Source: Bacteroidales bacterium | GTDB taxonomy: Bacteria > Bacteroidota > Bacteroidia > Bacteroidales > UBA932 | Assembly: GCA_024695285.1 (NCBI GenBank) | Contig: JAILIM010000039.1 | Span: 6,919-70,918, forward strand | Direction of reading: 5' to 3' | Length of the DNA: 64,000 bases | Shown: piece by piece, positions 52,057-60,456 of the stretch | Position numbering within the stretch: the stretch's first letter is position 1 | Layout: every line of letters begins with the position of its first letter | Made by a program: the position numbers and the translations under genes | Notes under the pieces: model-generated | Database searches by the model: none | Seen by the model: only the letters and a program-made list of their open reading frames with translations | Told to the model about the DNA's origin: nothing

Positions 52057-53946
52057 ATGAAAAAATGTATTATTCCCCTTCTGGCGTTTGCAGCAGTAGC
52101 CTGCACCCGTGAAATACCAGATGAAATGCAGATAATTGAAAAAGAGCTCACCATATCAGCTTCTTTTGGCGATCGTAACTTCCGCAGTCAGAGAGCCGCC
52201 GACGGCGCAGTGCTTTGGAGCCCAGGTGATGAAATAAGCCTTTTCTACGGAAGCGGCACTGATGGTGGCAGCCGGTTTACGGCCCAGAACACAGAACCTT
52301 CAAAAGTAGTGAACTTCACCGGCAAGATCAATGTCATTACAGGCGGCAATGATGTCGCGCCTGAAGACACCTATTTTTGGGCAGTGTATCCTTACAACGG
52401 CATCAATGCTTGCGACGGAAACTCAATTACCACTTATTTGCCTGACGCACAACTTGCCGAGGCTGACACCTTCGCCGACGACCTCTTTCCATCTATGGGG
52501 CGTTCCCAGGGCCTTACCATGGGATTCTATAATATATGCGGAGGGCTAAAGATCACTATATCAGAAGAGGGTATTAAGAGCGTAGTGCTTCATGGCAACA
52601 ATGATGAACCTCTTGCGGGTACAGTTACGGTCAGTTTCGATTCCAACGGCCTCCCGGAGGTTGTGAATATTGACGATGAATCCGATACGATAACTATTTC
52701 TGCACCGGAAGGGCAATTCCTTGAAGTTGGTAAGTCATACTATTTCGTGTTTGTGCCGACCGTGTTTGAAGAAGGATTCACGCTTACTTTCTGTAAAGCG
52801 GAAGCCATGGCGATGTACATCAGGAGTAAGAAGACCACTATCCGCCGATCTGCTTTTGGTGCACTTAGTGCTCCTGATGCAGACTTGAAGTGGTATAGTA
52901 TGGAGCCTGTTCCTACTTTATCCCAGATAATCGCCATCCCTCAGTTCTATTATGATGGTATTGAAGCCTTGGGGTACCGATATCTCAGCGGGAATTACCT
53001 GACCGTTAGCGGCACTGCAACTGGGACCGACTATGAAGGAGTGGGAGGGTACACCATTAGGGGCAAAAACTCATATACAACATCCAATGCAGTCTACACA
53101 ATTGGGAGCGAGGAAACGGCCGAGTATTTTATCAACCCTGAGGGTTACAATTTCGAGACCGAGGTCTCTCAATGGGGATTTGATTGTCTCGATCGCAATT
53201 GCGTTGAAACACGCGCAGGATATGCACGATGGAGTGCAAAATTCAAAGGTATTACCCGTATAGCCCGCAATATTGGAAGAGTATCATACACTATTCAGAA
53301 CTTTGAGTACCTCATGCCTTACGATTATTACAATAAGATTGTATCCGTTATGAGTCTTTGGGGTATTGATACCGTGAATGACAACAGAATGGTCTCTTCA
53401 GGCTTTGCTGCTGTCGTAGCCGTAAAGCAAGAATTAAAACACTTGGCGTTCTCTACGAATTACCAAGCCCAGCCTTGTGATGCATCTTCTTATCTAGCCA
53501 GAGACAAAAGAAAGTTGTATGATACCGCTGCCGAAGCCGCTGAAAACGCGCCAAGTGTTCCTGTTCTATATAATGGTGGTCCTTTCTCCCTCGATATAGT
53601 TGGTGTTCATGTGACATATGAAGGGGACAATATATACCCTCTTTCTGAGATAAAGGCGCTGTATCCAGATCTTGATCTCAAGTTCGAGCTTATTGAATAC
53701 ACATTGGGGAACAATAATGTACCTGAAAATGCTTTTGGTATCATTGACGGCAATACATTCTACCCAGCTCTCGCCAGGGCCAATGACGCAGGAGGTTTTG
53801 ATACCGTCAAAATAGACAAGACTAATCAGGAGGAAGGCCATTCTTCTGTCGGACGTCGGCCAATTGTTCTTGTTAAGCTTGTCGACAAGAGCAATAAAAT
53901 TATTCTGGCCGGGTATTTTAAAATCGTGATTGTATCTCAGTTGTAA
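52057..53946 (+). CDS. Fimbrillin-like lipoprotein with unique C-terminal domain
   Basis: A 629-aa lipoprotein (MKKCIIPLLAFAAVAC, Cys 16). Residues about 25-280 are a close paralogue of the fimbrillin-like domain of the gene at 50160 (SQRAADGAVLWSPGDEISLFYG, TYFWAVYPYN, GLTMGFYNICGGLKI, KKTTIRRSAFGALSAPDAD). The last 340 residues, from about SMEPVPTLSQIIAIPQF, have no match that I recognise; they are beta-rich with segments such as YEGDNIYPLSEIKALYPDLDL. It is AT-rich against the window average. The peptide-like tail of the preceding LRR protein ends 15 bp before its start. Probably surface-exposed. Confidence 0.85.
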   Translation: MKKCIIPLLAFAAVACTREIPDEMQIIEKELTISASFGDRNFRSQRAADGAVLWSPGDEISLFYGSGTDGGSRFTAQNTEPSKVVNFTGKINVITGGNDVAPEDTYFWAVYPYNGINACDGNSITTYLPDAQLAEADTFADDLFPSMGRSQGLTMGFYNICGGLKITISEEGIKSVVLHGNNDEPLAGTVTVSFDSNGLPEVVNIDDESDTITISAPEGQFLEVGKSYYFVFVPTVFEEGFTLTFCKAEAMAMYIRSKKTTIRRSAFGALSAPDADLKWYSMEPVPTLSQIIAIPQFYYDGIEALGYRYLSGNYLTVSGTATGTDYEGVGGYTIRGKNSYTTSNAVYTIGSEETAEYFINPEGYNFETEVSQWGFDCLDRNCVETRAGYARWSAKFKGITRIARNIGRVSYTIQNFEYLMPYDYYNKIVSVMSLWGIDTVNDNRMVSSGFAAVVAVKQELKHLAFSTNYQAQPCDASSYLARDKRKLYDTAAEAAENAPSVPVLYNGGPFSLDIVGVHVTYEGDNIYPLSEIKALYPDLDLKFELIEYTLGNNNVPENAFGIIDGNTFYPALARANDAGGFDTVKIDKTNQEEGHSSVGRRPIVLVKLVDKSNKIILAGYFKIVIVSQL

Positions 53947-53982
53947 ATGGTCCATTTCACTTTAAGATTTTTATAGCAAATT

Positions 53983-54120
53983 ATGAAAAGAGATTATCTT
54001 TCTATTGTTGATGTACAATGCTATGTTTCCCCGGCATGCAAAATAATTCATGTTGGAACATATCGAGTAATCTGTGGCAGTGAAACAGAGAAAGTTCATG
54101 AAATAGACGGTGAATGGTAA
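53983..54120 (+). CDS. 45-aa peptide with VICGS motif, upstream of fimbrillin-like lipoprotein
   Basis: Small ORF of 45 codons: MKRDYLSIVDVQCYVSPACK, then IIHVGTYRVIC31-G-S and an acidic tail ending HEIDGEW. It is the most divergent of the three peptides and has extra cysteines at 13 and 19. The lipoprotein start (54135) is 14 bp after its stop; the previous lipoprotein ends 36 bp before it. Position, size and the [IV]ICxS motif link it to the peptides at 684 and 50029. No function known. Confidence 0.7.
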   Translation: MKRDYLSIVDVQCYVSPACKIIHVGTYRVICGSETEKVHEIDGEW

Positions 54121-54134
54121 AAAATAATCGAATT

Positions 54135-57100
54135 ATGAAGAAGATATTCGTATATAGCATCATTGGTGTTTTGGCCCTCTATGGTTGTCAATCAGAAGTT
54201 GTAGTTTCTACACCGGAAAAACCGGATATCCAAATCCAGAAAGACTCAAAAGTCTTCTACGCCACTATTGAGGATTATTCCGAGAGAGATACAAAGACAT
54301 CCCTTGATGCGGAAGGGAATGTTCTCTGGAAGCAGGGAGACCAAGTCAGCATTTTTGTCGGTAGTACCATCAACGAGCAATATCAAGTGACGGATGATTC
54401 AGATGGAAAAACCGCGGCCATTTTGAATAAAGTGGGAACTCCTGGTTTTGTCGCCGGGACAGACATAGAAAACAATGTAGCTTTCTATCCATATGCTTCC
54501 TCCGCGAGCATAGCAAAAAGCAGCAGTAACTATGTCATCAGTGATATAGTCCTGCCTGCCACACAGAATTATGCGGCAGGTAGTTTTGGCAACGGCGCCT
54601 ACCCAATGGCTGCAGTGACCGGTTCCGCTACTGATATGAACCTCAAGTTCAAGAATGTCCTTGGTGGATTGAAGCTCCAACTTAAAGGGACAGCAACTAT
54701 ATCCTCTATTACCATCACAGGAAATAACGATGAAATCCTTTGTGGTGATGCTGAAGTAACCGTATCCTCGTCAAGCACTCCTACTATCAGCCTGACTGAT
54801 GCATCTGCCAAGACTGTGACCCTGGACTGCGGTGCAGGAGTGGCGTTGAACACAGAAACGGCAGCAGCCTTCATTATTGCATTGCCTCCTATCACGATGA
54901 CCGGTGGCTTTACCGTGGTTGTGACCGATACCGAGTCCAAGCAGATGGAAATCAAAACCACCAAATCTCAAACCATTCCCCGCTCAAACCTGCTGAAAAT
55001 GCCGTCGGTGAATTATACAGGAGCAGTAATTCCTAACACTCCTATTCCTGAAGCAGTAGATCTCGGTTTGAGTGTTAAATGGGCAACTTTCAATGTTGGA
55101 GCCACCAAACCTGAGGAATATGGCGATATCTTCGCCTGGGGAGAAACGGAACCGAAGTCGGATTACAGTTGGGCAACGTATACGATGTGCAACGGAAGTC
55201 AAAATAATCTCACCAAATATAATCTTTACAATTCATTAGGCACTGTTGACAATAAGACATCTTTGGAGGCAATAGATGACGTGGCCAATGCCAACTGGGG
55301 TGGCAATTGGCGCATTCCGAGCTTCGATGAATGTGGGGAGCTTATGAATAACTGTTCATGGACCTGGACCAGTAGTTTTAATGGAACAGGCGTTGCCGGT
55401 ATAGTATTAACAAGTAATAAAGAGGGATACACAGATAAGTCCATATTTCTTCCTGCTGCCGGTCGCCAGTTGAACACAAGCGGTAGTTATGAAGGTTCTT
55501 GTGGCTTCTTCTGGTCTTCATCCCTAAACACAAATACGGATTGTACAATGGGTGCCTGGTATTTCTATTTCAGTTCCAGCATCATCAACGGTGGCAGTGG
55601 ATACCGCTATATTGGTTTCTCGGTTCGACCAGTCTATGACGACAGAATTCACCCGTCTTCGGTAGAACTAAACAAATCATCCTTATTGTTATTAGCAGGA
55701 AGCACTGAGCAGCTTACGGAGACCATATCCCCAGCTAACGCAACAGATAAAACCGTAACATGGTCCTCCGACGACACTTCTGTCGCCACGGTTACCAATG
55801 GGAATGTTACAGCTGTTGCAGCAGGAACAGCAACGATCACAGCCACAACCCATGACGGGGGGCTTATAGCAACTTGCGAGGTCACGGTAATTCCTGCTTC
55901 TGGAGCAGAGGTAGTAGACCTTGGACTCAGCGTCAAATGGGCTTCCGGCAATTTGTGTGAAAGCGGATTTGTTGATTCTCCAGAAGAATATGGTGACTAT
56001 TTCGCTTGGGGTGAGGTTGAGCCGAAAAACTCTTATCGGTGGTCTACATATGAGTTCGCATCTTGTAATCAAAACGGCTCGTTTCAATCTCTATTAAAGT
56101 ATAATACATCATCGTCATTAGGTTCTGTTGATAACTTGACAACCCTTGAGGTAAGCGATGATGCGGCCAGCGTCATTTTAGGTTCTCCATGGAGAATGCC
56201 TACGCTGGATGAAGCAAAAGAATTAATAAACAACTGTGATTTTACTAATACGGAATTAAATGGAGTAGATGGTTATCTTGTTACCAGTCGAATCAATGAG
56301 AACAGTATTTTTCTTCCTACAGCTCAGTTTTGGGAGAGTACATTTGCGACAGGAGATAGTGGGTGTGGCCGATATTGGCTATCAACTCTTTGTGCTGGTT
56401 ATGATGCAAATAATGATTCCAAGTATGCATTCAGACTTAGTCTTCGCCCGCCAAGCAGACCAGACTATCGTGATTGGGATTGGTATGAAAGATATGCCGG
56501 TTTATCAATTCGTCCCGTATACGATGAACATATCCAGCCATTATCGGTTACGTTAAACAAGTCTTCAATGCTATTGTGCGTTGGAGACTCAGAGCAATTG
56601 ACGGCGACAGTATCTCCCTCGAACGCAACAAATAAAACAGTTTCATGGTCATCCATTAATAGTGTTGCTACTGTGAATTCAGAAGGATTTGTTACTGCAC
56701 TTGCTGCTGGAGTAGCAACAATCACTGTTACGACAAACGATGGTCAATTAACGGCTACTTGCACGGTTAATGTGGAGAATGCTGGACCTGTTGAACCAAA
56801 CGCAGTAGATTTGGGCTTGTCTGTCAAATGGGCTTCTTTCAATCTTGGAGCAACTAGACCAGAGGAGTACGGTGTTTATTATGCCTGGGGCGAAACTGCG
56901 CCAAAGGATTCTTATTCATGGGCAAACTACTTGTTTGGAGGAAAGACAGCACTCACTAAATATAACACATACAGTTCATACGGCACAGTTGATAATAAAA
57001 CGGTTTTAGAAGAAATAGACGACGCAGCCAGGGTTAATTGGGGCAGTAGTTGGCGTGTGCCTACTGATTCTGAGTGGGGAGAGCTATTAAATAACAGCAC

Positions 57101-57362
57101 ATGTTTAAATACCACTCAAAATGGCGTCAGCGGATTCTTGATCACCAGCCAACTCAATGGGAATTCCATTTTCCTTCCGGCCGCAGGCAGCTGGAGTGGT
57201 ACTTCACTCTCCCTTGCGGGCTCACGCGGGAGTTATTGGTCTTCCTCCCTTACTACGGATGAACCGGACCATGCAGGGTATGTAAGCTTCAAGTCGGGTG
57301 ATGTTGGCATAGGCGCCAACTATCGTAGCGGTGGTCGATCAGTTCGTCCCGTATGTCCGTAG
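54135..57362 (+). CDS. Large lipoprotein: fimbrillin-like domain plus three FISUMP-like and two Ig-like domains
   Basis: About 1075 aa; the start MKKIFVYSIIGVLALYGC at 54135 gives a lipobox (Cys 18). Residues about 35-290 are fimbrillin-like (RDTKTSLDAEGNVLWKQGDQVSIF, NVAFYPYASS, NLKFKNVLGGLKLQ). Then FISUMP-like 1 (EAVDLGLSVKWATFNVGATKPEEYGD), Ig-like BIG2 (ELNKSSLLLLAGSTEQLTETIS), FISUMP-like 2 (EVVDLGLSVKWASGNLC), Ig-like (TLNKSSMLLCVGDSEQLTATVS) and FISUMP-like 3 (NAVDLGLSVKWASFNLGATRPEEYGV). It combines the two lipoprotein classes of the window. It is AT-rich. The peptide gene lies 14 bp upstream. A cell-surface adhesion or binding role is inferred. Confidence 0.85.
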   Translation: MKKIFVYSIIGVLALYGCQSEVVVSTPEKPDIQIQKDSKVFYATIEDYSERDTKTSLDAEGNVLWKQGDQVSIFVGSTINEQYQVTDDSDGKTAAILNKVGTPGFVAGTDIENNVAFYPYASSASIAKSSSNYVISDIVLPATQNYAAGSFGNGAYPMAAVTGSATDMNLKFKNVLGGLKLQLKGTATISSITITGNNDEILCGDAEVTVSSSSTPTISLTDASAKTVTLDCGAGVALNTETAAAFIIALPPITMTGGFTVVVTDTESKQMEIKTTKSQTIPRSNLLKMPSVNYTGAVIPNTPIPEAVDLGLSVKWATFNVGATKPEEYGDIFAWGETEPKSDYSWATYTMCNGSQNNLTKYNLYNSLGTVDNKTSLEAIDDVANANWGGNWRIPSFDECGELMNNCSWTWTSSFNGTGVAGIVLTSNKEGYTDKSIFLPAAGRQLNTSGSYEGSCGFFWSSSLNTNTDCTMGAWYFYFSSSIINGGSGYRYIGFSVRPVYDDRIHPSSVELNKSSLLLLAGSTEQLTETISPANATDKTVTWSSDDTSVATVTNGNVTAVAAGTATITATTHDGGLIATCEVTVIPASGAEVVDLGLSVKWASGNLCESGFVDSPEEYGDYFAWGEVEPKNSYRWSTYEFASCNQNGSFQSLLKYNTSSSLGSVDNLTTLEVSDDAASVILGSPWRMPTLDEAKELINNCDFTNTELNGVDGYLVTSRINENSIFLPTAQFWESTFATGDSGCGRYWLSTLCAGYDANNDSKYAFRLSLRPPSRPDYRDWDWYERYAGLSIRPVYDEHIQPLSVTLNKSSMLLCVGDSEQLTATVSPSNATNKTVSWSSINSVATVNSEGFVTALAAGVATITVTTNDGQLTATCTVNVENAGPVEPNAVDLGLSVKWASFNLGATRPEEYGVYYAWGETAPKDSYSWANYLFGGKTALTKYNTYSSYGTVDNKTVLEEIDDAARVNWGSSWRVPTDSEWGELLNNSTCLNTTQNGVSGFLITSQLNGNSIFLPAAGSWSGTSLSLAGSRGSYWSSSLTTDEPDHAGYVSFKSGDVGIGANYRSGGRSVRPVCP

Positions 57363-57422
57363 CTTAAAAACACATCACATTATTACCAGTATCTTAACTT
57401 TCAGAAGTAACAGGTTGACTGG

Positions 57423-57452
57423 TTTCAAAGTTAAAAAATACCACTATCTTTG
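57423..57452 (+). promoter_or_regulatory. Likely promoter of the small lipoprotein operon
   Basis: TTTC (57423-57426), 18 bp, then TATCTTTG (57445-57452). The -7 box is a perfect match and the -33 box is one base off. It lies 23 bp before the start at 57476. Confidence 0.6.
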
Positions 57453-57475
57453 TATAGTACCGAGGGATATCTCCG

Positions 57476-57847
57476 ATGCAACGACGTTATCTTTTCCTTC
57501 TTCTCCTCCTGGCCTGTGCCTGCAGCGCAGACCCGAGGCCGGATGCCTATGGCATGCCGGAGTTCGAGATGGTCAGTGTCAGCGAGGGGGCGCAGGGGGA
57601 GGTGACGTTCACCTGCCGGATGAGTTCTATGCTCCAGCTCACCGGGTATGGACTGTATTATGCAAAGGCCGATGACGCCGAGACAGGCGACTGGGACAAG
57701 GCCCCCGGGGATAAAACCGGAGAGGACTCCTTTTCCGTTTCCCTGGGGGGACTTGCTCCTGGAACCACTTACACCTACTGCTTCTACATAAGCAACGGGC
57801 GGAAGGAGGCCAGGTCGTCATCCAATCATTACACGGTCCCCGAATAG
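57476..57847 (+). CDS. Small fibronectin-III-like lipoprotein
   Basis: A 123-aa lipoprotein with a leucine-rich signal (MQRRYLFLLLLLACACSAD) and a lipobox Cys at 14 or 16. The mature part is one beta-sandwich domain (VSVSEGAQGEVTFTCRMSS, SVSLGGLAPGTTYTYCFYISNG) that looks like a fibronectin type III module. It stops one base before the next gene (start 57849), so the two are probably co-transcribed. The partner is unknown. Confidence 0.8.
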   Translation: MQRRYLFLLLLLACACSADPRPDAYGMPEFEMVSVSEGAQGEVTFTCRMSSMLQLTGYGLYYAKADDAETGDWDKAPGDKTGEDSFSVSLGGLAPGTTYTYCFYISNGRKEARSSSNHYTVPE

Positions 57848-57848
57848 A

Positions 57849-58424
57849 ATGGAAACTAAAATAATCCCTGAACTCCAGACACTTCTGGAAAAAGTTGAAA
57901 AAGTATACGGACGCCCGATAAAAACCTCCAAGGACTTCTATATCTTATCAGCACTGATTGAACACGACTGCGGCGAAGTGCTGTCTTCAGCCACGCTCAA
58001 GCGCCTGTGGGGCTACGTATCCCTTCAAACCACACCCCGCAGGTCAACGCTGGATACACTGTCTAAGTTTGTCGGATACAAAGACTTCGGAGACTTCCGG
58101 ACATCCATTTATGGCAAGGCGGATGATACTTCCGGCTTCTTCGATGCCACATACCTGGCCACTGAAGACATTCCGGCAGGAGCAATTCTACGCATCGGAT
58201 GGGAACCCGACAGGCTCCTCCGCTTGAAAAAAGTGGAAGACTCCTCATTCGAAGTAGTTGAGAACCACAACTCCAAACTCAGGGAAGGCGACCGGTTCCA
58301 GGTATCCTGCTTCATCAAGGGCCTGCCCTTGATTATTCCTGTCATCACACGCGGAGACAAGATACTGCCCTCATTCATCGCCGGCAAGTCCAAGGGAATC
58401 AGCCTCCTCTGTGTGGAAAACTAG
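57849..58424 (+). CDS. Hypothetical protein with possible HTH-like N-terminus
   Basis: A 191-aa cytoplasmic protein. Residues about 20-90 (TSKDFYILSALIEHDCGEVLSSATLKRLWGYVS-type segment, then RRSTLDTLSKFVGYKDFGDF) are helical and look like a DNA-binding or protein-binding domain seen in Bacteroidales proteins of unknown role. The C-terminal half (about 100-185) is beta-rich (GAILRIGWEPDRLLRLKKVED, FQVSCFIKG). It is one base after the small lipoprotein gene and its stop overlaps that of the convergent kinase gene by 4 bp. I cannot name the family. Confidence 0.75.
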   Translation: METKIIPELQTLLEKVEKVYGRPIKTSKDFYILSALIEHDCGEVLSSATLKRLWGYVSLQTTPRRSTLDTLSKFVGYKDFGDFRTSIYGKADDTSGFFDATYLATEDIPAGAILRIGWEPDRLLRLKKVEDSSFEVVENHNSKLREGDRFQVSCFIKGLPLIIPVITRGDKILPSFIAGKSKGISLLCVEN

Positions 58425-59410
58425 AGTTTTTCCTCCAGCATTTCGGTGATTTCGCGCAATATGCTGTCGGGGTCATCGGGCTTCTGCTTTGACACTTTCG
58501 GTTTTGGCTCTTCAGCCTTAGGTGATTCCTGAACCTTCACGAAGACTGTATCAGGACGGAGAGGAACCGGTTCCTGCCAGGGCTCCGGCATCGCAGTTGG
58601 CCGGAATGCCAGGATAGCCGCGGCAACAAGGGCTGCGGCCGCAGCAATCCCCGCGAGTATCGCCCATACGTTCACCCGTCCCGGCATCAATGCCGCCTTG
58701 ACATCGGCTGCCGAGGCGTAGCGCCTGAGCGGGTTCTTCTGCATGCATCGTGCGGCTACCCGGCAGCGGCATGGAACCATCTGCGCCAGCACCGCACCGA
58801 GTGAATAGATGTCGCTGTATATGGTCCCAGGATTGCCCAGGAGCACTTCTGGCGCGGTGTAGCGGAGAGTTCCGGCCGGAAGTTTCAGTATGGATGAGGC
58901 GCTGCGGTCGGCAAGGGAGAAATCGATTATTTTGACAACTCCGCCGTCATGGGTGACCATAATATTGGAGGGCTTGAGGTCGCGGTGGACAATCTGCCTT
59001 TTGTGGATGTATTCCAGGGCGTCGCACAATCCGGCTGCAAGTTTGAGGAAGGTGCGCTTGTCGGGGTAGCCACGTTCGAGATAGGCATCCAGAGTCTCCC
59101 CGTCTATCCACTCCATCTCTATGCATGGCCCCAGGCCTTCAATTTCGGTCAATGCCGTTGTCTGGCAGATATTCGGGTGCGAAAGGGAGTATGCGATTTC
59201 AAACTCTTTCTGCAGTATGGCCTGATGGATGGGACTGTCGCGCCACTCCGGCTTCAGGCACTTGTAGACCCGGAAGCGTCCGGCCCTTTCTCCTCTGTAT
59301 AGGGAGAAAAAGCCCGCTTCTGATTCATGCAGGAGCGAAATGGTGTCACGGTCCGGGCTGGAGTACTCGGAGAGCGGACCGAAGAAGCCGGAAGAAGAAT
59401 CGTCCATCAC
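58421..59410 (-). CDS. Membrane-anchored Ser/Thr protein kinase, DFG-to-DFS variant
   Basis: A 329-aa Hanks-type kinase with one membrane helix (about 248-269) and a Lys/Pro-rich tail after it. Kinase residues: Lys 50 in VYKCLK, HRDLKPSN with Asp 144, the metal motif D-F-S at 163-165 instead of DFG, and TAPEVL (188 Glu). The Gly-rich loop is degenerate (HESEAGFFSLYRG). The kinase domain is short, without an extended C-lobe after SLGAVLAQMV. It should face the cytoplasm. It is divergent from the exported protein at 59445, 34 bp away, and convergent with the HTH-like protein gene. Confidence 0.9.
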   Translation of the reverse strand: MMDDSSSGFFGPLSEYSSPDRDTISLLHESEAGFFSLYRGERAGRFRVYKCLKPEWRDSPIHQAILQKEFEIAYSLSHPNICQTTALTEIEGLGPCIEMEWIDGETLDAYLERGYPDKRTFLKLAAGLCDALEYIHKRQIVHRDLKPSNIMVTHDGGVVKIIDFSLADRSASSILKLPAGTLRYTAPEVLLGNPGTIYSDIYSLGAVLAQMVPCRCRVAARCMQKNPLRRYASAADVKAALMPGRVNVWAILAGIAAAAALVAAAILAFRPTAMPEPWQEPVPLRPDTVFVKVQESPKAEEPKPKVSKQKPDDPDSILREITEMLEEKL

Positions 59411-59431
59411 GTAAAGTTAGGTATTTTTTAA

Positions 59432-59439
59432 TATATTTG
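59432..59439 (+). promoter_or_regulatory. -7 element TATATTTG very close to start codon
   Basis: TATATTTG is followed by five bases and the ATG at 59445, so the transcript would begin at or within the start codon. This fits a leaderless mRNA. No convincing -33 box lies upstream; the region overlaps the start of the divergent kinase gene. Confidence 0.5.
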
Positions 59440-59444
59440 CACTT

Positions 59445-60341
59445 ATGAAGTCCATCTTTCGTGTGGTCCTGACGGCGTTTTTGCTTCTGCCGTCCCTGAC
59501 AGACTCCCGGGCCGGAGACGGAATCCCGTGGAATCAGCTTCTGGGCCGCTACGAACTTGTCTGCAAAAAGTGTCTTGAACTCAACGCGCTGCGTGATTCC
59601 GGGCAATATGTGTCTTCGCGGCAGCTGATGGACGTCATGGATGAGCTTGAAAGCCTGCGTTCGCAATTAAGGGTGGCTTCCGACAAGATGCCGGCAAGCG
59701 CCAGGCGGCGTTTCAAAGCTATACGTAAGATGTACCAGGAAGGCAACATCACGGATACGCGCGAAGAGCCCCTACCGCATCTGGATGCAGGTTCACTGAC
59801 GCCAAAGCCGGTGATCAGTTATACGCCGCCGTCCATGGTCACACAGCTGCCCGCCGCTTCGACCCCTCCAACGCCAGAACCAAGATGGACGGTTTATGCA
59901 ACTGCCGTCGTGATACCTGATTTCTCCGGCGGAGTCATGGTCTCATGCACCGGTCGCCGCATCGGCGGGTACTGCGCATTCCGTAGCAACTTCTCATATC
60001 ACGACACCTCCTATGACGCCCTCCGTGACGGCTCATCCGGAGATTCACGGATCTGGGCCTCAGGCTTGACTGCCACCGACTGCCTGTTCATAACGGCAGG
60101 CCCCGTGGTGCCCGTCACCAGACAGCTGTCGCTGTTCGGAGGCGCAGGCTATGGTTACCGACGGCTCTGCTGGGAAGACACCGACGGGCTGTGGATGCGA
60201 ATCAGCGACGCATCCCGCTCCGGCCTTTGCACGGAACTGGGCGCTATGTGGAACTTCTCCCACATCAGCCTCTCCCTCAGCTGGATTGCCCTACCCCCGA
60301 CCCACAGCGCCGCTTCCGTCTCCATCGGCTACCGATTCTAA
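59445..60341 (+). CDS. Exported protein of unknown function, possible barrel C-terminus
   Basis: A 298-aa exported protein (signal MKSIFRVVLTAFLLLPSLTDSRA). The N-terminal mature part (about 25-105) is helical and charged (LLGRYELVCKKCLELNAL, ESLRSQLRVASDKMPASARRRF), followed by a Pro/Thr-rich linker and a beta-rich C-terminal half (about 145-298) ending in SVSIGYRF, a terminal aromatic residue as in outer-membrane barrels. It may span the periplasm and insert in the outer membrane. It is paired divergently with the Ser/Thr kinase. Confidence 0.75.
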   Translation: MKSIFRVVLTAFLLLPSLTDSRAGDGIPWNQLLGRYELVCKKCLELNALRDSGQYVSSRQLMDVMDELESLRSQLRVASDKMPASARRRFKAIRKMYQEGNITDTREEPLPHLDAGSLTPKPVISYTPPSMVTQLPAASTPPTPEPRWTVYATAVVIPDFSGGVMVSCTGRRIGGYCAFRSNFSYHDTSYDALRDGSSGDSRIWASGLTATDCLFITAGPVVPVTRQLSLFGGAGYGYRRLCWEDTDGLWMRISDASRSGLCTELGAMWNFSHISLSLSWIALPPTHSAASVSIGYRF

Positions 60342-60357
60342 GCGAAAAGAACAGTTA

Positions 60358-60405
60358 TTTTGACAGATATTGTTGGTTTCTGTCAAAAATTGGCTTATTT
60401 GACAG
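60358..60405. promoter_or_regulatory. TTTGACAG inverted repeat with a third half-site
   Basis: TTTTGACAGA (60358-60367) and TCTGTCAAAA (60379-60388) form a 10-bp inverted repeat; ATTTGACAG (60397-60405) is a third copy of the half-site. The third copy overlaps the -33 box of the promoter at 60398-60429. It may be an operator, or a terminator for the gene before. Confidence 0.5.
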
Positions 60406-60429
60406 TTTGCATGCAATAGCTTATCTTTG
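60398..60429 (+). promoter_or_regulatory. Bacteroides-type promoter of the patatin gene
   Basis: TTTG (60398-60401), 20 bp, then TATCTTTG (60422-60429), 28 bp before the ATG at 60457. Confidence 0.75.
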
Positions 60430-60456
60430 TGGAGGAATAAGTTTGTGCAGGGCATT

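Noticed and set aside
54114..54134. Upstream start for the large FISUMP lipoprotein
   Set aside because: It overlaps the peptide gene and adds residues before a good signal peptide; the ATG at 54135 is better.
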